Assembly: GCF_026913205.2 (NCBI RefSeq)
Contig: NZ_CP168151.1
Coordinates: 1,736,001 to 1,800,000 of the forward strand
Direction of reading: 5' to 3'
DNA: 64,000 nucleotides
Source: Lentilactobacillus sp. SPB1-3
GTDB lineage: Bacteria > Bacillota > Bacilli > Lactobacillales > Lactobacillaceae
Shown here: in pieces, positions 51,628 to 59,931 of the stretch
Numbering within the stretch: the first letter of the stretch is position 1
How the letters are laid out: each line of letters opens with the position of its first letter
Made by a program: the position numbers and the translations under genes
Notes under the pieces: model-generated
Told to the model about the DNA's origin: nothing
Seen by the model: only the letters and a program-made list of their open reading frames with translations
Database searches by the model: none

Positions 51628-51854
51628 AAAAAAAGTCCCTACTGCAACAAAAGTTACAGTAGGGACGAATTAATTATCCGTGGTACCACCCAAATTAAGC
51701 CAAATAAATTAGCTCACTCACTAGATGGTAACGGTTCTAGTTATTTTCCGAATGACATCCACGGTATTTGGTTTAACTGCCCTGACCGGTTCGCATCAAC
51801 CACCGGCTTTCTTACGCCCAGACAATCAAACTACTTAAATGTGAATTCGTCATT
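51628..51854 (-). ncRNA. T-box riboswitch, probable Tyr specifier
   Basis: Stem I is bounded by AATGAC/GTCATT (51854-51849 with 51756-51751). The T-box core GGGTGGTACCACGG is at 51690-51677, and a terminator GTCCCTACTG/CAGTAGGGAC with T7 follows (51666-51628). In the specifier loop the sequence AAATACC leaves TAC (Tyr, 51766-51764) as the most likely codon, though it is followed by C rather than the usual purine. It precedes the NhaC transporter. Confidence 0.88.
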
Positions 51855-51895
51855 AATATGTTTATGATAATAACATTAAAAATTTTGAGAGTCAA

Positions 51896-52456
51896 CTATA
51901 CTTCTAATTGCCGTTCCTTAAAGAATTCAAGTGGATAATAAACTTTTCCACCCTTATTATATAAAGCACCATCACGCAATAATTTAATTAAATTAGCATT
52001 TAAATTAATGGATAAAGTTGAGTGAATATTAAAATTATCAGCAAAGATATACCCGTTTTCAGTAAAGAAATCACTAAAGTCAACGGCACTCATGGCTCCG
52101 TAACCAGCTAATCGAGCTCTAGATTCCATTTCCATCAAGACCTGTTGGCCAATTCCTTGACCTTGATATTCTGGAACAACACTTAGTTCTACAATTGAGG
52201 TAATCCCAAATGGTTTAGCGTTATCGCCAACGGTCACTTCAATCATCATCGCATGACCTAAGATATCGCCACTGGTTGTTTTAACCACTATTTCAAAATC
52301 ATCACGATACTTGGCATATTCTCGTAGGCGGTTAACCATCGCGATTTCATCACCATCATGATTTTCACTACCGTTACCATATCCTTTGGCTATCACCTCA
52401 TCAATTTTATGATGATCATTTGGAACAGCTGTTTCGATTGTATATTGCAAATCCAT
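51896..52456 (-). CDS. GNAT family acetyltransferase
   Basis: 186 residues. The acetyl-CoA loop VVPEYQGQGIGQQVL (Q/R-x-x-G-x-G) lies at about 93-107. The fold then runs to a C-terminal extension of about 50 residues. Substrate unknown; could be a small molecule or a protein N-terminus. No neighbouring gene in its operon. Confidence 0.82.
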   Translation of the reverse strand: MDLQYTIETAVPNDHHKIDEVIAKGYGNGSENHDGDEIAMVNRLREYAKYRDDFEIVVKTTSGDILGHAMMIEVTVGDNAKPFGITSIVELSVVPEYQGQGIGQQVLMEMESRARLAGYGAMSAVDFSDFFTENGYIFADNFNIHSTLSINLNANLIKLLRDGALYNKGGKVYYPLEFFKERQLEV

Positions 52457-52530
52457 TCATCTCTCTATCTGTGTGATTACTAATGATATATAATTATCAA
52501 TAAACTTAACTGAAAGCAGGTATCCCCTAT

Positions 52531-52920
52531 ATGAAAAACAAAACCAGATGGACACTTACTGGTATTTTAACATACTGTCTTTTTGCTGCGATCACTTTCG
52601 GATTTAATTTGTTATCTCCATCCAGAATTGGTGTGACTTGGACCGTTTTTTGGTACATTGCCGCTGCATTGATCATTTATTACCTCTGCTTTAAAAACTA
52701 CGTCTTTAGAAGAATGCTATACAATGCGCGTCAGTTACATATGACCAAAGATGAACTTGCTGAGATGTTACCAGATATTAAGCAAAGCCAAGACATCCCT
52801 AATCCTCAAAGGCATCAACCATTCAGCCCGCTATTCACATTCTCTCTGCAAAACTTGGATAAATTAGATCAAGAATTACAAAAAAAAGCTACCGAACATG
52901 GTATTGAACCTTATGAATAA
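52531..52920 (+). CDS. Membrane protein with soluble tail
   Basis: 129 residues. Two helices (about 8-27 and 35-54), then a basic to acidic cytosolic tail with predicted helix (MTKDELAEMLPDIKQ) and Pro/Gln-rich linker. Not recognised as a named family. The ribosome binding site is weak (GCAGG). Confidence 0.6.
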   Translation: MKNKTRWTLTGILTYCLFAAITFGFNLLSPSRIGVTWTVFWYIAAALIIYYLCFKNYVFRRMLYNARQLHMTKDELAEMLPDIKQSQDIPNPQRHQPFSPLFTFSLQNLDKLDQELQKKATEHGIEPYE

Positions 52921-52923
52921 AGA

Positions 52924-52962
52924 AAACAGGCATCAACTCTTAGAGCTGATGCCTGTTATTTT
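52924..52962. terminator. Bidirectional terminator
   Basis: AACAGGCATCA with TGATGCCTGTT and an inner CTC/GAG, T-rich on both sides, between converging genes. Confidence 0.88.
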
Positions 52963-53293
52963 AGTTAGCTGCTTTTACTTCAGCTAATTTTTTATCTAAA
53001 TAGGAAGCTAATTTTTCCTTGGGGTAAACACCAGTAACCTTTTCCGTGGCCTTTCCATTTTTAAAGATTACTAAGCTAGGAATACTCATCACCTTATATT
53101 GTTCAGCAATATCCTGGTTTTGATCGACATTCATTTTACCAAAATGAATCTGGCCATCATATTGAGTTTCCAAATTTTCTAAAACAGGATCCATTATCTT
53201 ACAAGGCCCACACCAAGGAGCCCAAAAATCAATCACTGTTATTTCATTGTCTGTTTCTTGCTTAAGATTGTCCCGAGTTATTGTCACGCTCAT
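52961..53293 (-). CDS. trxA: Thioredoxin
   Basis: 110 residues, complete thioredoxin fold with the active site FWAPWCGPCK (about 23-32) and cis-Pro in SIPSLVIF. It reduces protein disulfides. The start at ATG 53293 follows AAGGAG; the start lies inside the end of the terC-like gene (32-base overlap), so the two are translated together. Confidence 0.93.
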   Translation of the reverse strand: MSVTITRDNLKQETDNEITVIDFWAPWCGPCKIMDPVLENLETQYDGQIHFGKMNVDQNQDIAEQYKVMSIPSLVIFKNGKATEKVTGVYPKEKLASYLDKKLAEVKAAN

Positions 53294-54020
53294 GTTTATT
53301 CTGACTCCTTCTAATAAAGTGAATTGCAATAGTAATTGCAATAGATAATAACACAATTATTCCAAACCAAGTGGCAGGAATTTCAATATCGATTGCAGGA
53401 ATTGATAGCATCAACTTAATCGCAATCAACGCAATCAATATATATGCCATAGTCTGTAATTCAGGAATTTTAGCCATTAATTTCATAATCACTTCAGCTA
53501 CACCCCGCATTGCGAGAATTCCAATCATCCCTCCAATTAAAACGATAACTGGGTTAGATGAGATCGCCAATGATGACAAAACCGAATCAATAGAAAAGAC
53601 GATATCCATAAATTCAATTTGAATAACTACTGACCAAAATAGCGAAAGCTTACCACCACTTCGCAATTTGCGAGTATGAACAACTTTTGTCTTCCGGAAA
53701 TACGTCCAGACCAGGTATAACAAGTATAAACCACCGATAATCTTGATTTCCCAAAAGTTGATGAGATATGTTCCGATTCCAATAATTAAGAATCTGAAGA
53801 TATATGCCCCCCACAAGCCATAAAATAATGACTTTTCCTGCTGACTCTTAGTTGGCAGGACTTGGGTCTGAGCAGCTAAGACAACAGCATTATCAACTGA
53901 TAATAAGCATTCAATAATCACCAGCGACAATATAATCAGCCAATCAGCTGAAGATGTAATAACCATTTCCCAATTATGAACATCAAAAAATGGTCCATAT
54001 AATTTATCTAGTATGCCCAA
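53262..54020 (-). CDS. TerC family membrane protein
   Basis: 252 residues with about seven helices. The TerC metal-site motifs ECLLSVDNAVVLA (about 37-49) and VFSIDSVLSSLA (about 141-152) with their Asp/Glu are present. Family members are linked to Mn2+ or other metal efflux (YceF/YkoY-like) and metalation of secreted enzymes. TTG start at 54020 after GAGGGAG. It overlaps trxA, which follows. Confidence 0.88.
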   Translation of the reverse strand: MGILDKLYGPFFDVHNWEMVITSSADWLIILSLVIIECLLSVDNAVVLAAQTQVLPTKSQQEKSLFYGLWGAYIFRFLIIGIGTYLINFWEIKIIGGLYLLYLVWTYFRKTKVVHTRKLRSGGKLSLFWSVVIQIEFMDIVFSIDSVLSSLAISSNPVIVLIGGMIGILAMRGVAEVIMKLMAKIPELQTMAYILIALIAIKLMLSIPAIDIEIPATWFGIIVLLSIAITIAIHFIRRSQNKHERDNNSGQS

Positions 54021-54049
54021 TGCGCGAACTCCCTCTCAGATAAGTGATA

Positions 54050-55030
54050 TTAATTCATTTCAACAAAATTAATTTTATCATTGATCTCAAAAAATCGTGG
54101 TGTTTCTGCCGTAATCATTTCAGATGTTAGCTTAATTTTGATGATTTGTTTTTCCGAATAAGATTGATAGTAAAGCGTCCGACTCTCAGAACACACCGCA
54201 GCGCGGTAAACCGAATAAGTTGGTTGATGCTCACTACTCTTAGGAACGTTTACTGAATCCAAAATATGCCAACAATTATCAACAGCGTCTGCTTCATTGT
54301 CAGGTAGATCAATCCGTTCCTTCAAATATGCAGCGCGAATAAACCGAGAACCAGGAGTGTACGAACCTGGAGGAGTCATTTTGCCAGACACCTTACCAGT
54401 AGTCACCCTTGGTGCATTCAATGGAACGGTCCGATTATTAAAATCACTAGTAAAATCAACATAATCCCCTAGTCGATCAATCTGGCGTTGGAAGTGATTA
54501 GAATTAGTGACGATTCCTAAAGGATTATCAATAACTTCAATGGGTTGCGTAACTGGTTCGATAACCACTATTCGACCTGTGGAATCACTAGCTGCGAAGT
54601 GCAATTCTGAATGACCATACTTTGTTAAGCTGTAATTATCAGCCATCAACTCAATTTGGTCAATATGAGAAATAATTTCTTCAACTGATTTAAATGTCGA
54701 TAATAGATAGTAGGATAATTCAAATGGTGCGAGATGAACCTTATCACTTGTCGGTTCGACTGTTAGATTTGAACCATTGGTAAAAGTCAGCTTTTGTACT
54801 GCTAGACCATATTCATTCACGCCGTCCGAAATATCAATTTCATGGTCATGTTGACTACCTGAACCTAAAACAGCATATTGACTAATGAATTCATGGTTAT
54901 CAAATACAGATTGCCAATGAAAACTTCTGGGAACTGCCACTGGTTTAGCTCCTAATCGTGGCCAATCCATTGTTCTAGCCAGTACATGGGCACCATCTTG
55001 CTGTCCAATTTGAAAGACACTCGTACACAA
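54050..55030 (-). CDS. Choloylglycine hydrolase / penicillin V acylase family
   Basis: 326 residues, Ntn hydrolase. The nucleophile Cys2 directly follows the initiator (MCTSVF), as needed for exposure by Met removal. Arg19 and Asp22 (ARTMDW), Asn in VTNSNHF and Arg in GSRFIRAAYL complete the catalytic set. It could split conjugated bile salts, penicillin V or N-acyl homoserine lactones; the sequence cannot decide. TTG start after GGAGGTGAT. It is divergent from the MMPL gene. Confidence 0.85.
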   Translation of the reverse strand: MCTSVFQIGQQDGAHVLARTMDWPRLGAKPVAVPRSFHWQSVFDNHEFISQYAVLGSGSQHDHEIDISDGVNEYGLAVQKLTFTNGSNLTVEPTSDKVHLAPFELSYYLLSTFKSVEEIISHIDQIELMADNYSLTKYGHSELHFAASDSTGRIVVIEPVTQPIEVIDNPLGIVTNSNHFQRQIDRLGDYVDFTSDFNNRTVPLNAPRVTTGKVSGKMTPPGSYTPGSRFIRAAYLKERIDLPDNEADAVDNCWHILDSVNVPKSSEHQPTYSVYRAAVCSESRTLYYQSYSEKQIIKIKLTSEMITAETPRFFEINDKINFVEMN

Positions 55031-55171
55031 AACCGATCACCTCCAAAAAAATTTCGAACAAATATTGATATTTTGTTAACGATTATCAAAATTTACTTAA
55101 GCGCTTTAGTGTTAAATGGTATTCTTAATATTATAGTTATTTTTAAAAACATTCTAGGAGACCGATTAAAT

Positions 55172-57883
55172 ATGAAGCAAATCATAAAAAACTTACATAA
55201 CAATCGCGTATTTACGCTAATAGTATGGTTAATAGCCGTCTTAATTGCAATTATTTCAGCTCCCAACATCACTAATTCTATTCAGCAATATAACGAACCG
55301 CCACTGGCTTCAAATTCTCAACCGATAAAGGCGCAAAAAATCAGGGATAATTGGGGATACAACCTGAAAGATACCATCACTATGAATTTAGTGTATCAAA
55401 ATCCCAACAAAAAAATTACCAATAAGCAGCAACAGCAGATTACCAATAAGTTAGCCTCATTGATTAAGCACCAATCATATTACAACATTAAAAAAATAAC
55501 TACTATTAACACTAATCTACAAGGAAAGCCCGCAATGCTTTCAAAAGACGGATCCACAGAAGTCGCCACCATCCAAATTGCTGCTAATGGAAACAGTCTA
55601 AGAGTCCTAACTGATCAATTGACTGAACAAGCCAAAATTGCTGGACTTAAATCATACATAACTAGTCCTCAAATTGTTCGAGACGTTAACAACGCTAAGA
55701 TAGCTCAAGTAACTCAAATCAGTTTGATTGCCTTGTTTATCGCCGCTACATTAATCATCGGCATTTACTTACGTTCGGTTTTAGCCGCTCTAATTTCATT
55801 TGTGGTCTTATTCTCATCGTTTGTTACTACCTATAGTCTAAGTCTTCATTTAGCTAGTCATTTTAATTGGCCATTCTCAGAATATTCAGTCTTAGAAATT
55901 GGAATTGCTATCTTGGTAATTGGAACAATCTGGAATATTTACATTCTCAGACGCTTCGGTGAATTACTAAAAAATCAGCCGGAATCGCACTATTCTACCA
56001 AGCAAACTATTGCGGATATTCGCTTCCCAGTAACTATCGTGGGGTTAGTCCTAGCATTAATTTTTGCTTGCACTAGCTTCATTAACTTCAGTGAGGTCCA
56101 ATCATTATATGTCTTAGCTTTAGCATATGTCATTTTGATTTTAGCAGTCTTAACATTGATGCCTGTATTCATGGCTGCTTTGGGTGAGAGTATCTTTTGG
56201 CCTAGCGTATCAACTGGCAAAGTTGGTAAATCAAGGTATTTCGAAAAAGCCGCTGCTTTCTCAATGTGGCAACCTTTTGCAAGTTTATTACTAGTTCTTT
56301 ACCTGACTCTACCCTTTATTTACTTCTTCAATAACCGCCTAGACTATTCACCAATGACCAATCTCACACAGCAAACTCAAGCGATTAAGGGTGCCCAAAC
56401 GTTAGATGCTCACTTCACCCCTGGAATGTCGACTCCAGTCACGGTCTATATTCAAAGTAAGACACCGCTTAATAATGAAAAAGATCTTGGGACCATCGAT
56501 ACATTAACAACTAAGTTAAAATCTACTAACAGCGTTAACTCAGTTTATTCATTAACTCAACCCGGTAGCATGCCAATCGAAAAGTATTACGTCGCCAATC
56601 AGTTACAAGCTATTGCTTTTGATACGAAGCAAGCAACCGGCCAGTTAACTAAGGCATCTCTTGGAATCAAAGCTAACGCCCAAAACTTAGATTTGGCTAA
56701 CTTACAACAACAAGTCAAATCCATGCAGGCTATGGTGGCGCGAAGTAACAGCATCGTTAATCGAAGCAGTAATTTGTCAAACCAGGTCAGCCAAGCAACT
56801 AGTTCAGTGAGTCCAACTGAACGACGAAGTGCATCAAGAAGAATTCGCCAATATCAAAACCGCATTAATTCCTTAAATCAGGAACTGCAATCAGTTCAAT
56901 CAGGACTAAATCAATTAGTGACCACCGGTCAAGCGATTCAAAGCTTTAGTCAAAGCAATTACACTTACTTGAAAAATTACCGTGAACAAATCAAAGAAGT
57001 TAACCGTCAGTTAAAAGTCGCCAACCGTAGTGTGGTAGCTTCCAACTCGCAACTTAATAGTATTTATGATTATCTTGATGGACTGCAAAACTCACAAGCA
57101 GCTAATGTTTACTTCATTACCAAGCAACAATTACAAGGGAATGACTTCAAACAATCATTAGCCAACTTTGCTAGCCAAGATCAAAAGACTACGATGTTAC
57201 AAGTTGTCTTCAACAAGACGACCGATAATGGTAATAATCGTAAACGTGTCGATCAGTTACAACAACAAATCAAATTACAACTTAAAGGAACTTCGCTAGC
57301 TAACGCAAATGTGGCCATCGATGGTGAACCAGTAGTTGAATCGACTGTTGAAACCAAAATGAACAATAACTTTGTAATCTTCATTTCCGTAATGATAATC
57401 GGACTATTATTAAGTGTCTTCATCCTTAGTCGAGCTATTTTACAGCCACTTTACTGGACCGCAGCTTTCGTTGCTTCAGCATTTACAGGCTTCCAATTAG
57501 CTTATATCACGATGCATTTTATAGCCCATGTAGACTCATTTGACTGGCAAGTGCCAATTATTGCAGTTGCCATCTTGACCGCGATGGGATCATGGCAAAT
57601 CATTAGTTTAGGTTTGTCACTACGGTACACGGAATTACCGTTACTAGATTGGTTAATTCCAACTGTTAAGAGCTATGGAACCATCGTTCTTTACATTCTG
57701 TTAGTTGTCGCAGCGATTGCCATCTCATTGACATTTGGCGCTTCAAATGCCTTAATTGAAATCGCATTGATAGTCATTTATACGACCTTAGCTTTCTACT
57801 TTGTGTTACCAATGATTATCGTTTCGCTTGGAAAATTAGCGGTAACCTTGCCAAATAAAGACAATATCATCAAAAATAAGTAG
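55172..57883 (+). CDS. MMPL/RND-type membrane protein
   Basis: 903 residues. Two halves each have an N-terminal helix, an outside part and about five to six helices, the MMPL/YdfJ layout. The second outside part (about 470-720) carries a coiled coil of Gln, Ser and Asn (IRQYQNRINSLNQELQS). The Asp-Tyr pairs that conduct protons in mycobacterial MmpL3 are not obvious. Such proteins move lipids or envelope molecules. The long frame to 54986 is not used; ATG 55172 follows AGGAGA and starts MKQIIKNLHNN. Confidence 0.8.
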   Translation: MKQIIKNLHNNRVFTLIVWLIAVLIAIISAPNITNSIQQYNEPPLASNSQPIKAQKIRDNWGYNLKDTITMNLVYQNPNKKITNKQQQQITNKLASLIKHQSYYNIKKITTINTNLQGKPAMLSKDGSTEVATIQIAANGNSLRVLTDQLTEQAKIAGLKSYITSPQIVRDVNNAKIAQVTQISLIALFIAATLIIGIYLRSVLAALISFVVLFSSFVTTYSLSLHLASHFNWPFSEYSVLEIGIAILVIGTIWNIYILRRFGELLKNQPESHYSTKQTIADIRFPVTIVGLVLALIFACTSFINFSEVQSLYVLALAYVILILAVLTLMPVFMAALGESIFWPSVSTGKVGKSRYFEKAAAFSMWQPFASLLLVLYLTLPFIYFFNNRLDYSPMTNLTQQTQAIKGAQTLDAHFTPGMSTPVTVYIQSKTPLNNEKDLGTIDTLTTKLKSTNSVNSVYSLTQPGSMPIEKYYVANQLQAIAFDTKQATGQLTKASLGIKANAQNLDLANLQQQVKSMQAMVARSNSIVNRSSNLSNQVSQATSSVSPTERRSASRRIRQYQNRINSLNQELQSVQSGLNQLVTTGQAIQSFSQSNYTYLKNYREQIKEVNRQLKVANRSVVASNSQLNSIYDYLDGLQNSQAANVYFITKQQLQGNDFKQSLANFASQDQKTTMLQVVFNKTTDNGNNRKRVDQLQQQIKLQLKGTSLANANVAIDGEPVVESTVETKMNNNFVIFISVMIIGLLLSVFILSRAILQPLYWTAAFVASAFTGFQLAYITMHFIAHVDSFDWQVPIIAVAILTAMGSWQIISLGLSLRYTELPLLDWLIPTVKSYGTIVLYILLVVAAIAISLTFGASNALIEIALIVIYTTLAFYFVLPMIIVSLGKLAVTLPNKDNIIKNK

Positions 57884-57893
57884 TTTTTACTAG

Positions 57894-57932
57894 AAAACAC
57901 TCCGTTTTGTTACAAAAAACGGAGTGTTTTTG
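57894..57932 (+). terminator. Terminator of the MMPL gene
   Basis: AAAACACTCCGTTTT pairs with AAAACGGAGTGTTTT; five-base loop and T run. The next 180 bases (to 58110) hold only promoter sequence for the NlpC/P60 gene. Confidence 0.92.
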
Positions 57933-58110
57933 TTACGGCGTAAAACGCTGTTATATCAACATTTACAAAGGCTGCATTAAAATGATTGTGAACTATGTTG
58001 CAATCTGAAAAATTCATTTAACTGCTTTGATATTATTTTGTCACACTTATGAAACATTCTATTGGTATTCTATTCATTGTTAAATACGAATAGGAGTTGT
58101 TGAAGAAATT

Positions 58111-58593
58111 ATGAAATTACATAAAAACATTTTATTAAGTCTAGTAGCATTATTCACATTATTAACTGCAGGTGCTTTCCAAATCGATGCCAGTGCAAAA
58201 GCAAAGGCTGATACGGATGACACTATTACTTATTCACAAGTTTACAACACAGCTAAAGCAAAACTTGGTTCACCATACATATGGGGTGCAACTGGTCCTA
58301 CAGGATTTGATTGTTCTGGATTCACTAGCTACGTTTACAAGCAAGCTGCAGGTGTTACCATTGCCCGCACTGCTCAAGCACAATACAACACCAACAAACA
58401 TGTTGCTTACAAGAACATTCAAAAAGGTGATTTAGTATTCTTTGGTGGCAACGCTGCCTCAATCTCACACGTTGGTATGTACATCGGTGGCGGTAAGATG
58501 ATCGATGCTCAAAACCGCGGTGTGATTACTGAAAACGTTAAGGCACCATGGTGGCACTACGTTGGTTCAGCTCACGTTACTGACCTTGACTAG
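58111..58593 (+). CDS. Secreted NlpC/P60 peptidoglycan hydrolase
   Basis: 160 residues. Signal peptide (cleavage near ASA/KAK, about 29) and then only the NlpC/P60 catalytic domain, without LysM or SH3 wall-binding parts. Catalytic Cys68 (FDCSGF) and His120 (SHVGMYIG) are present. It cuts D-Glu-diamino acid bonds in stem peptides. A short single-domain form. AGGAG lies a little far (13 bases) from the ATG, so the start is slightly uncertain. Confidence 0.88.
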   Translation: MKLHKNILLSLVALFTLLTAGAFQIDASAKAKADTDDTITYSQVYNTAKAKLGSPYIWGATGPTGFDCSGFTSYVYKQAAGVTIARTAQAQYNTNKHVAYKNIQKGDLVFFGGNAASISHVGMYIGGGKMIDAQNRGVITENVKAPWWHYVGSAHVTDLD

Positions 58594-58629
58594 TATTTAA
58601 CATAATCTAACAACAACTAAATAAATAAT

Positions 58630-58668
58630 AAAAAGTACGTATGACGGAAGGTCATACGTACTTTTTAT
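58630..58668. terminator. Bidirectional terminator
   Basis: AAAAAGTACGTATGAC with GTCATACGTACTTTTT over a five-base loop, between converging genes. Confidence 0.92.
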
Positions 58669-58672
58669 TTAT

Positions 58673-59104
58673 CTATCTTTTAAGTTCCATCATTCGATGC
58701 CTTATCCCAGCTTCTACAAATGGTTCTGAGGTAACCGCAAATCCCAGCTTTTCGTAAAAACCGATTGCCGTTTCTTGAGCCCCTAAATAAAATTCAGTGG
58801 CACTGGCGAACTCCGGTGCGGCAAGGACGGCTGTAATAACCTCTCTAGCGATTCCTTGGCCACGATAAATCTTGAGAGTAGCTACCCGTTGAATATGAAC
58901 GCGGTGATCCTCTAGAGTCCCTCTAGCAGTCGCAGCAGGTTTACCGTCAATGTAGGCTACAAAATGAACAGCATTGTCATCGCTGCCATCAAACTCAAGA
59001 GCTGGAACTACTCCCTGCTCTTCAATAAACACAGTTTTACGAATCATTCTAGCATCATCATATGTCTGACTAGTTAAGTCAGTCGTTGTTTTAACTTGCA
59101 TCAT
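58673..59104 (-). CDS. GNAT family acetyltransferase (YjcF/ElaA-like)
   Basis: 143 residues, complete GNAT. IRKTVFIEEQGVVPALEFDG at the start and LKIYRGQGIAREVI (acetyl-CoA loop) followed by GFYEKLGF fit YjcF-like members. Substrate unknown. It starts five bases after the end of the phosphatase gene, so the pair is an operon. Confidence 0.85.
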   Translation of the reverse strand: MMQVKTTTDLTSQTYDDARMIRKTVFIEEQGVVPALEFDGSDDNAVHFVAYIDGKPAATARGTLEDHRVHIQRVATLKIYRGQGIAREVITAVLAAPEFASATEFYLGAQETAIGFYEKLGFAVTSEPFVEAGIRHRMMELKR

Positions 59105-59109
59105 AATAC

Positions 59110-59772
59110 CTACTTTTTATTGTATGCGGTGATTTTGGCTTCATCGCCGTTAATCTCTAACTTAGTTAAGCTACCGTTGTCTGGTCGCTCAGAAATGTCA
59201 TATTGTCCATTACCATAACGTTCAACCAAGCTTAATAATGTATTTCCGTGGCTAACTAACAGAACGTTATCGCCGTCAGAAATATCTGGATTTTGTTTGA
59301 TCAACTCTATACCCGCGTCGACCCGTTGCCAGTATTCATCGTTATTTTCGGCTTGATGAAATGGATCGGCTTCTTTTAAGAGATCCTTCGCCTTGCCAAT
59401 CGAATATTTGGCAACAATATCTTTAAATGTAGGCAAGCCATGTGGCGCACCAGCTAAATACCAAGCTTGATCCATATCAGTTCCTTCAAAGTAACCATAA
59501 AATTCCTCACGGAAATGCATGGATGGATTGGCCTTTTCAATGCTTGATGCCCGATTCTTATCCAAAATAATTTGAATGGTATCCATTGCCCGCGTTGTAT
59601 CACTACAGTAAGCAGCTGCAAACTTCACGTTCGCCAACTTGTCTCCTGTATCCACAGCGTTTTGAATTCCTTTTTCTGTTAGTGGTGAATTACTCCATCC
59701 CTGTAACTTATTATATATATTGAAGTATGTTTGACCGTGCCGCACCATATATAACGTGAATTTCTTTGACAT
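59110..59772 (-). CDS. Histidine phosphatase family protein
   Basis: 220 residues, phosphoglycerate mutase-like fold. The phosphohistidine motif MVRHGQTYFN opens the protein; the second His is in LLVSHGNTL and Glu in FREEFYGYFEG. The length and loops fit a broad-specificity phosphatase rather than a glycolytic mutase. First gene in a pair with the GNAT gene. Confidence 0.85.
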   Translation of the reverse strand: MSKKFTLYMVRHGQTYFNIYNKLQGWSNSPLTEKGIQNAVDTGDKLANVKFAAAYCSDTTRAMDTIQIILDKNRASSIEKANPSMHFREEFYGYFEGTDMDQAWYLAGAPHGLPTFKDIVAKYSIGKAKDLLKEADPFHQAENNDEYWQRVDAGIELIKQNPDISDGDNVLLVSHGNTLLSLVERYGNGQYDISERPDNGSLTKLEINGDEAKITAYNKK

Positions 59773-59931
59773 CTAAATCACACCCCTTACTTTTCTAACT
59801 CAAGTATAACAACTATCCCAAATTTTCGGGCTTAATCAGTTAAGATTTTGGCAAGGTTATAAAATTAGCTTAACTTTCGTTATTACTCTGGTAAGATGTA
59901 ACAAGTAAACAACATTGAAGGAGCACCTGTT

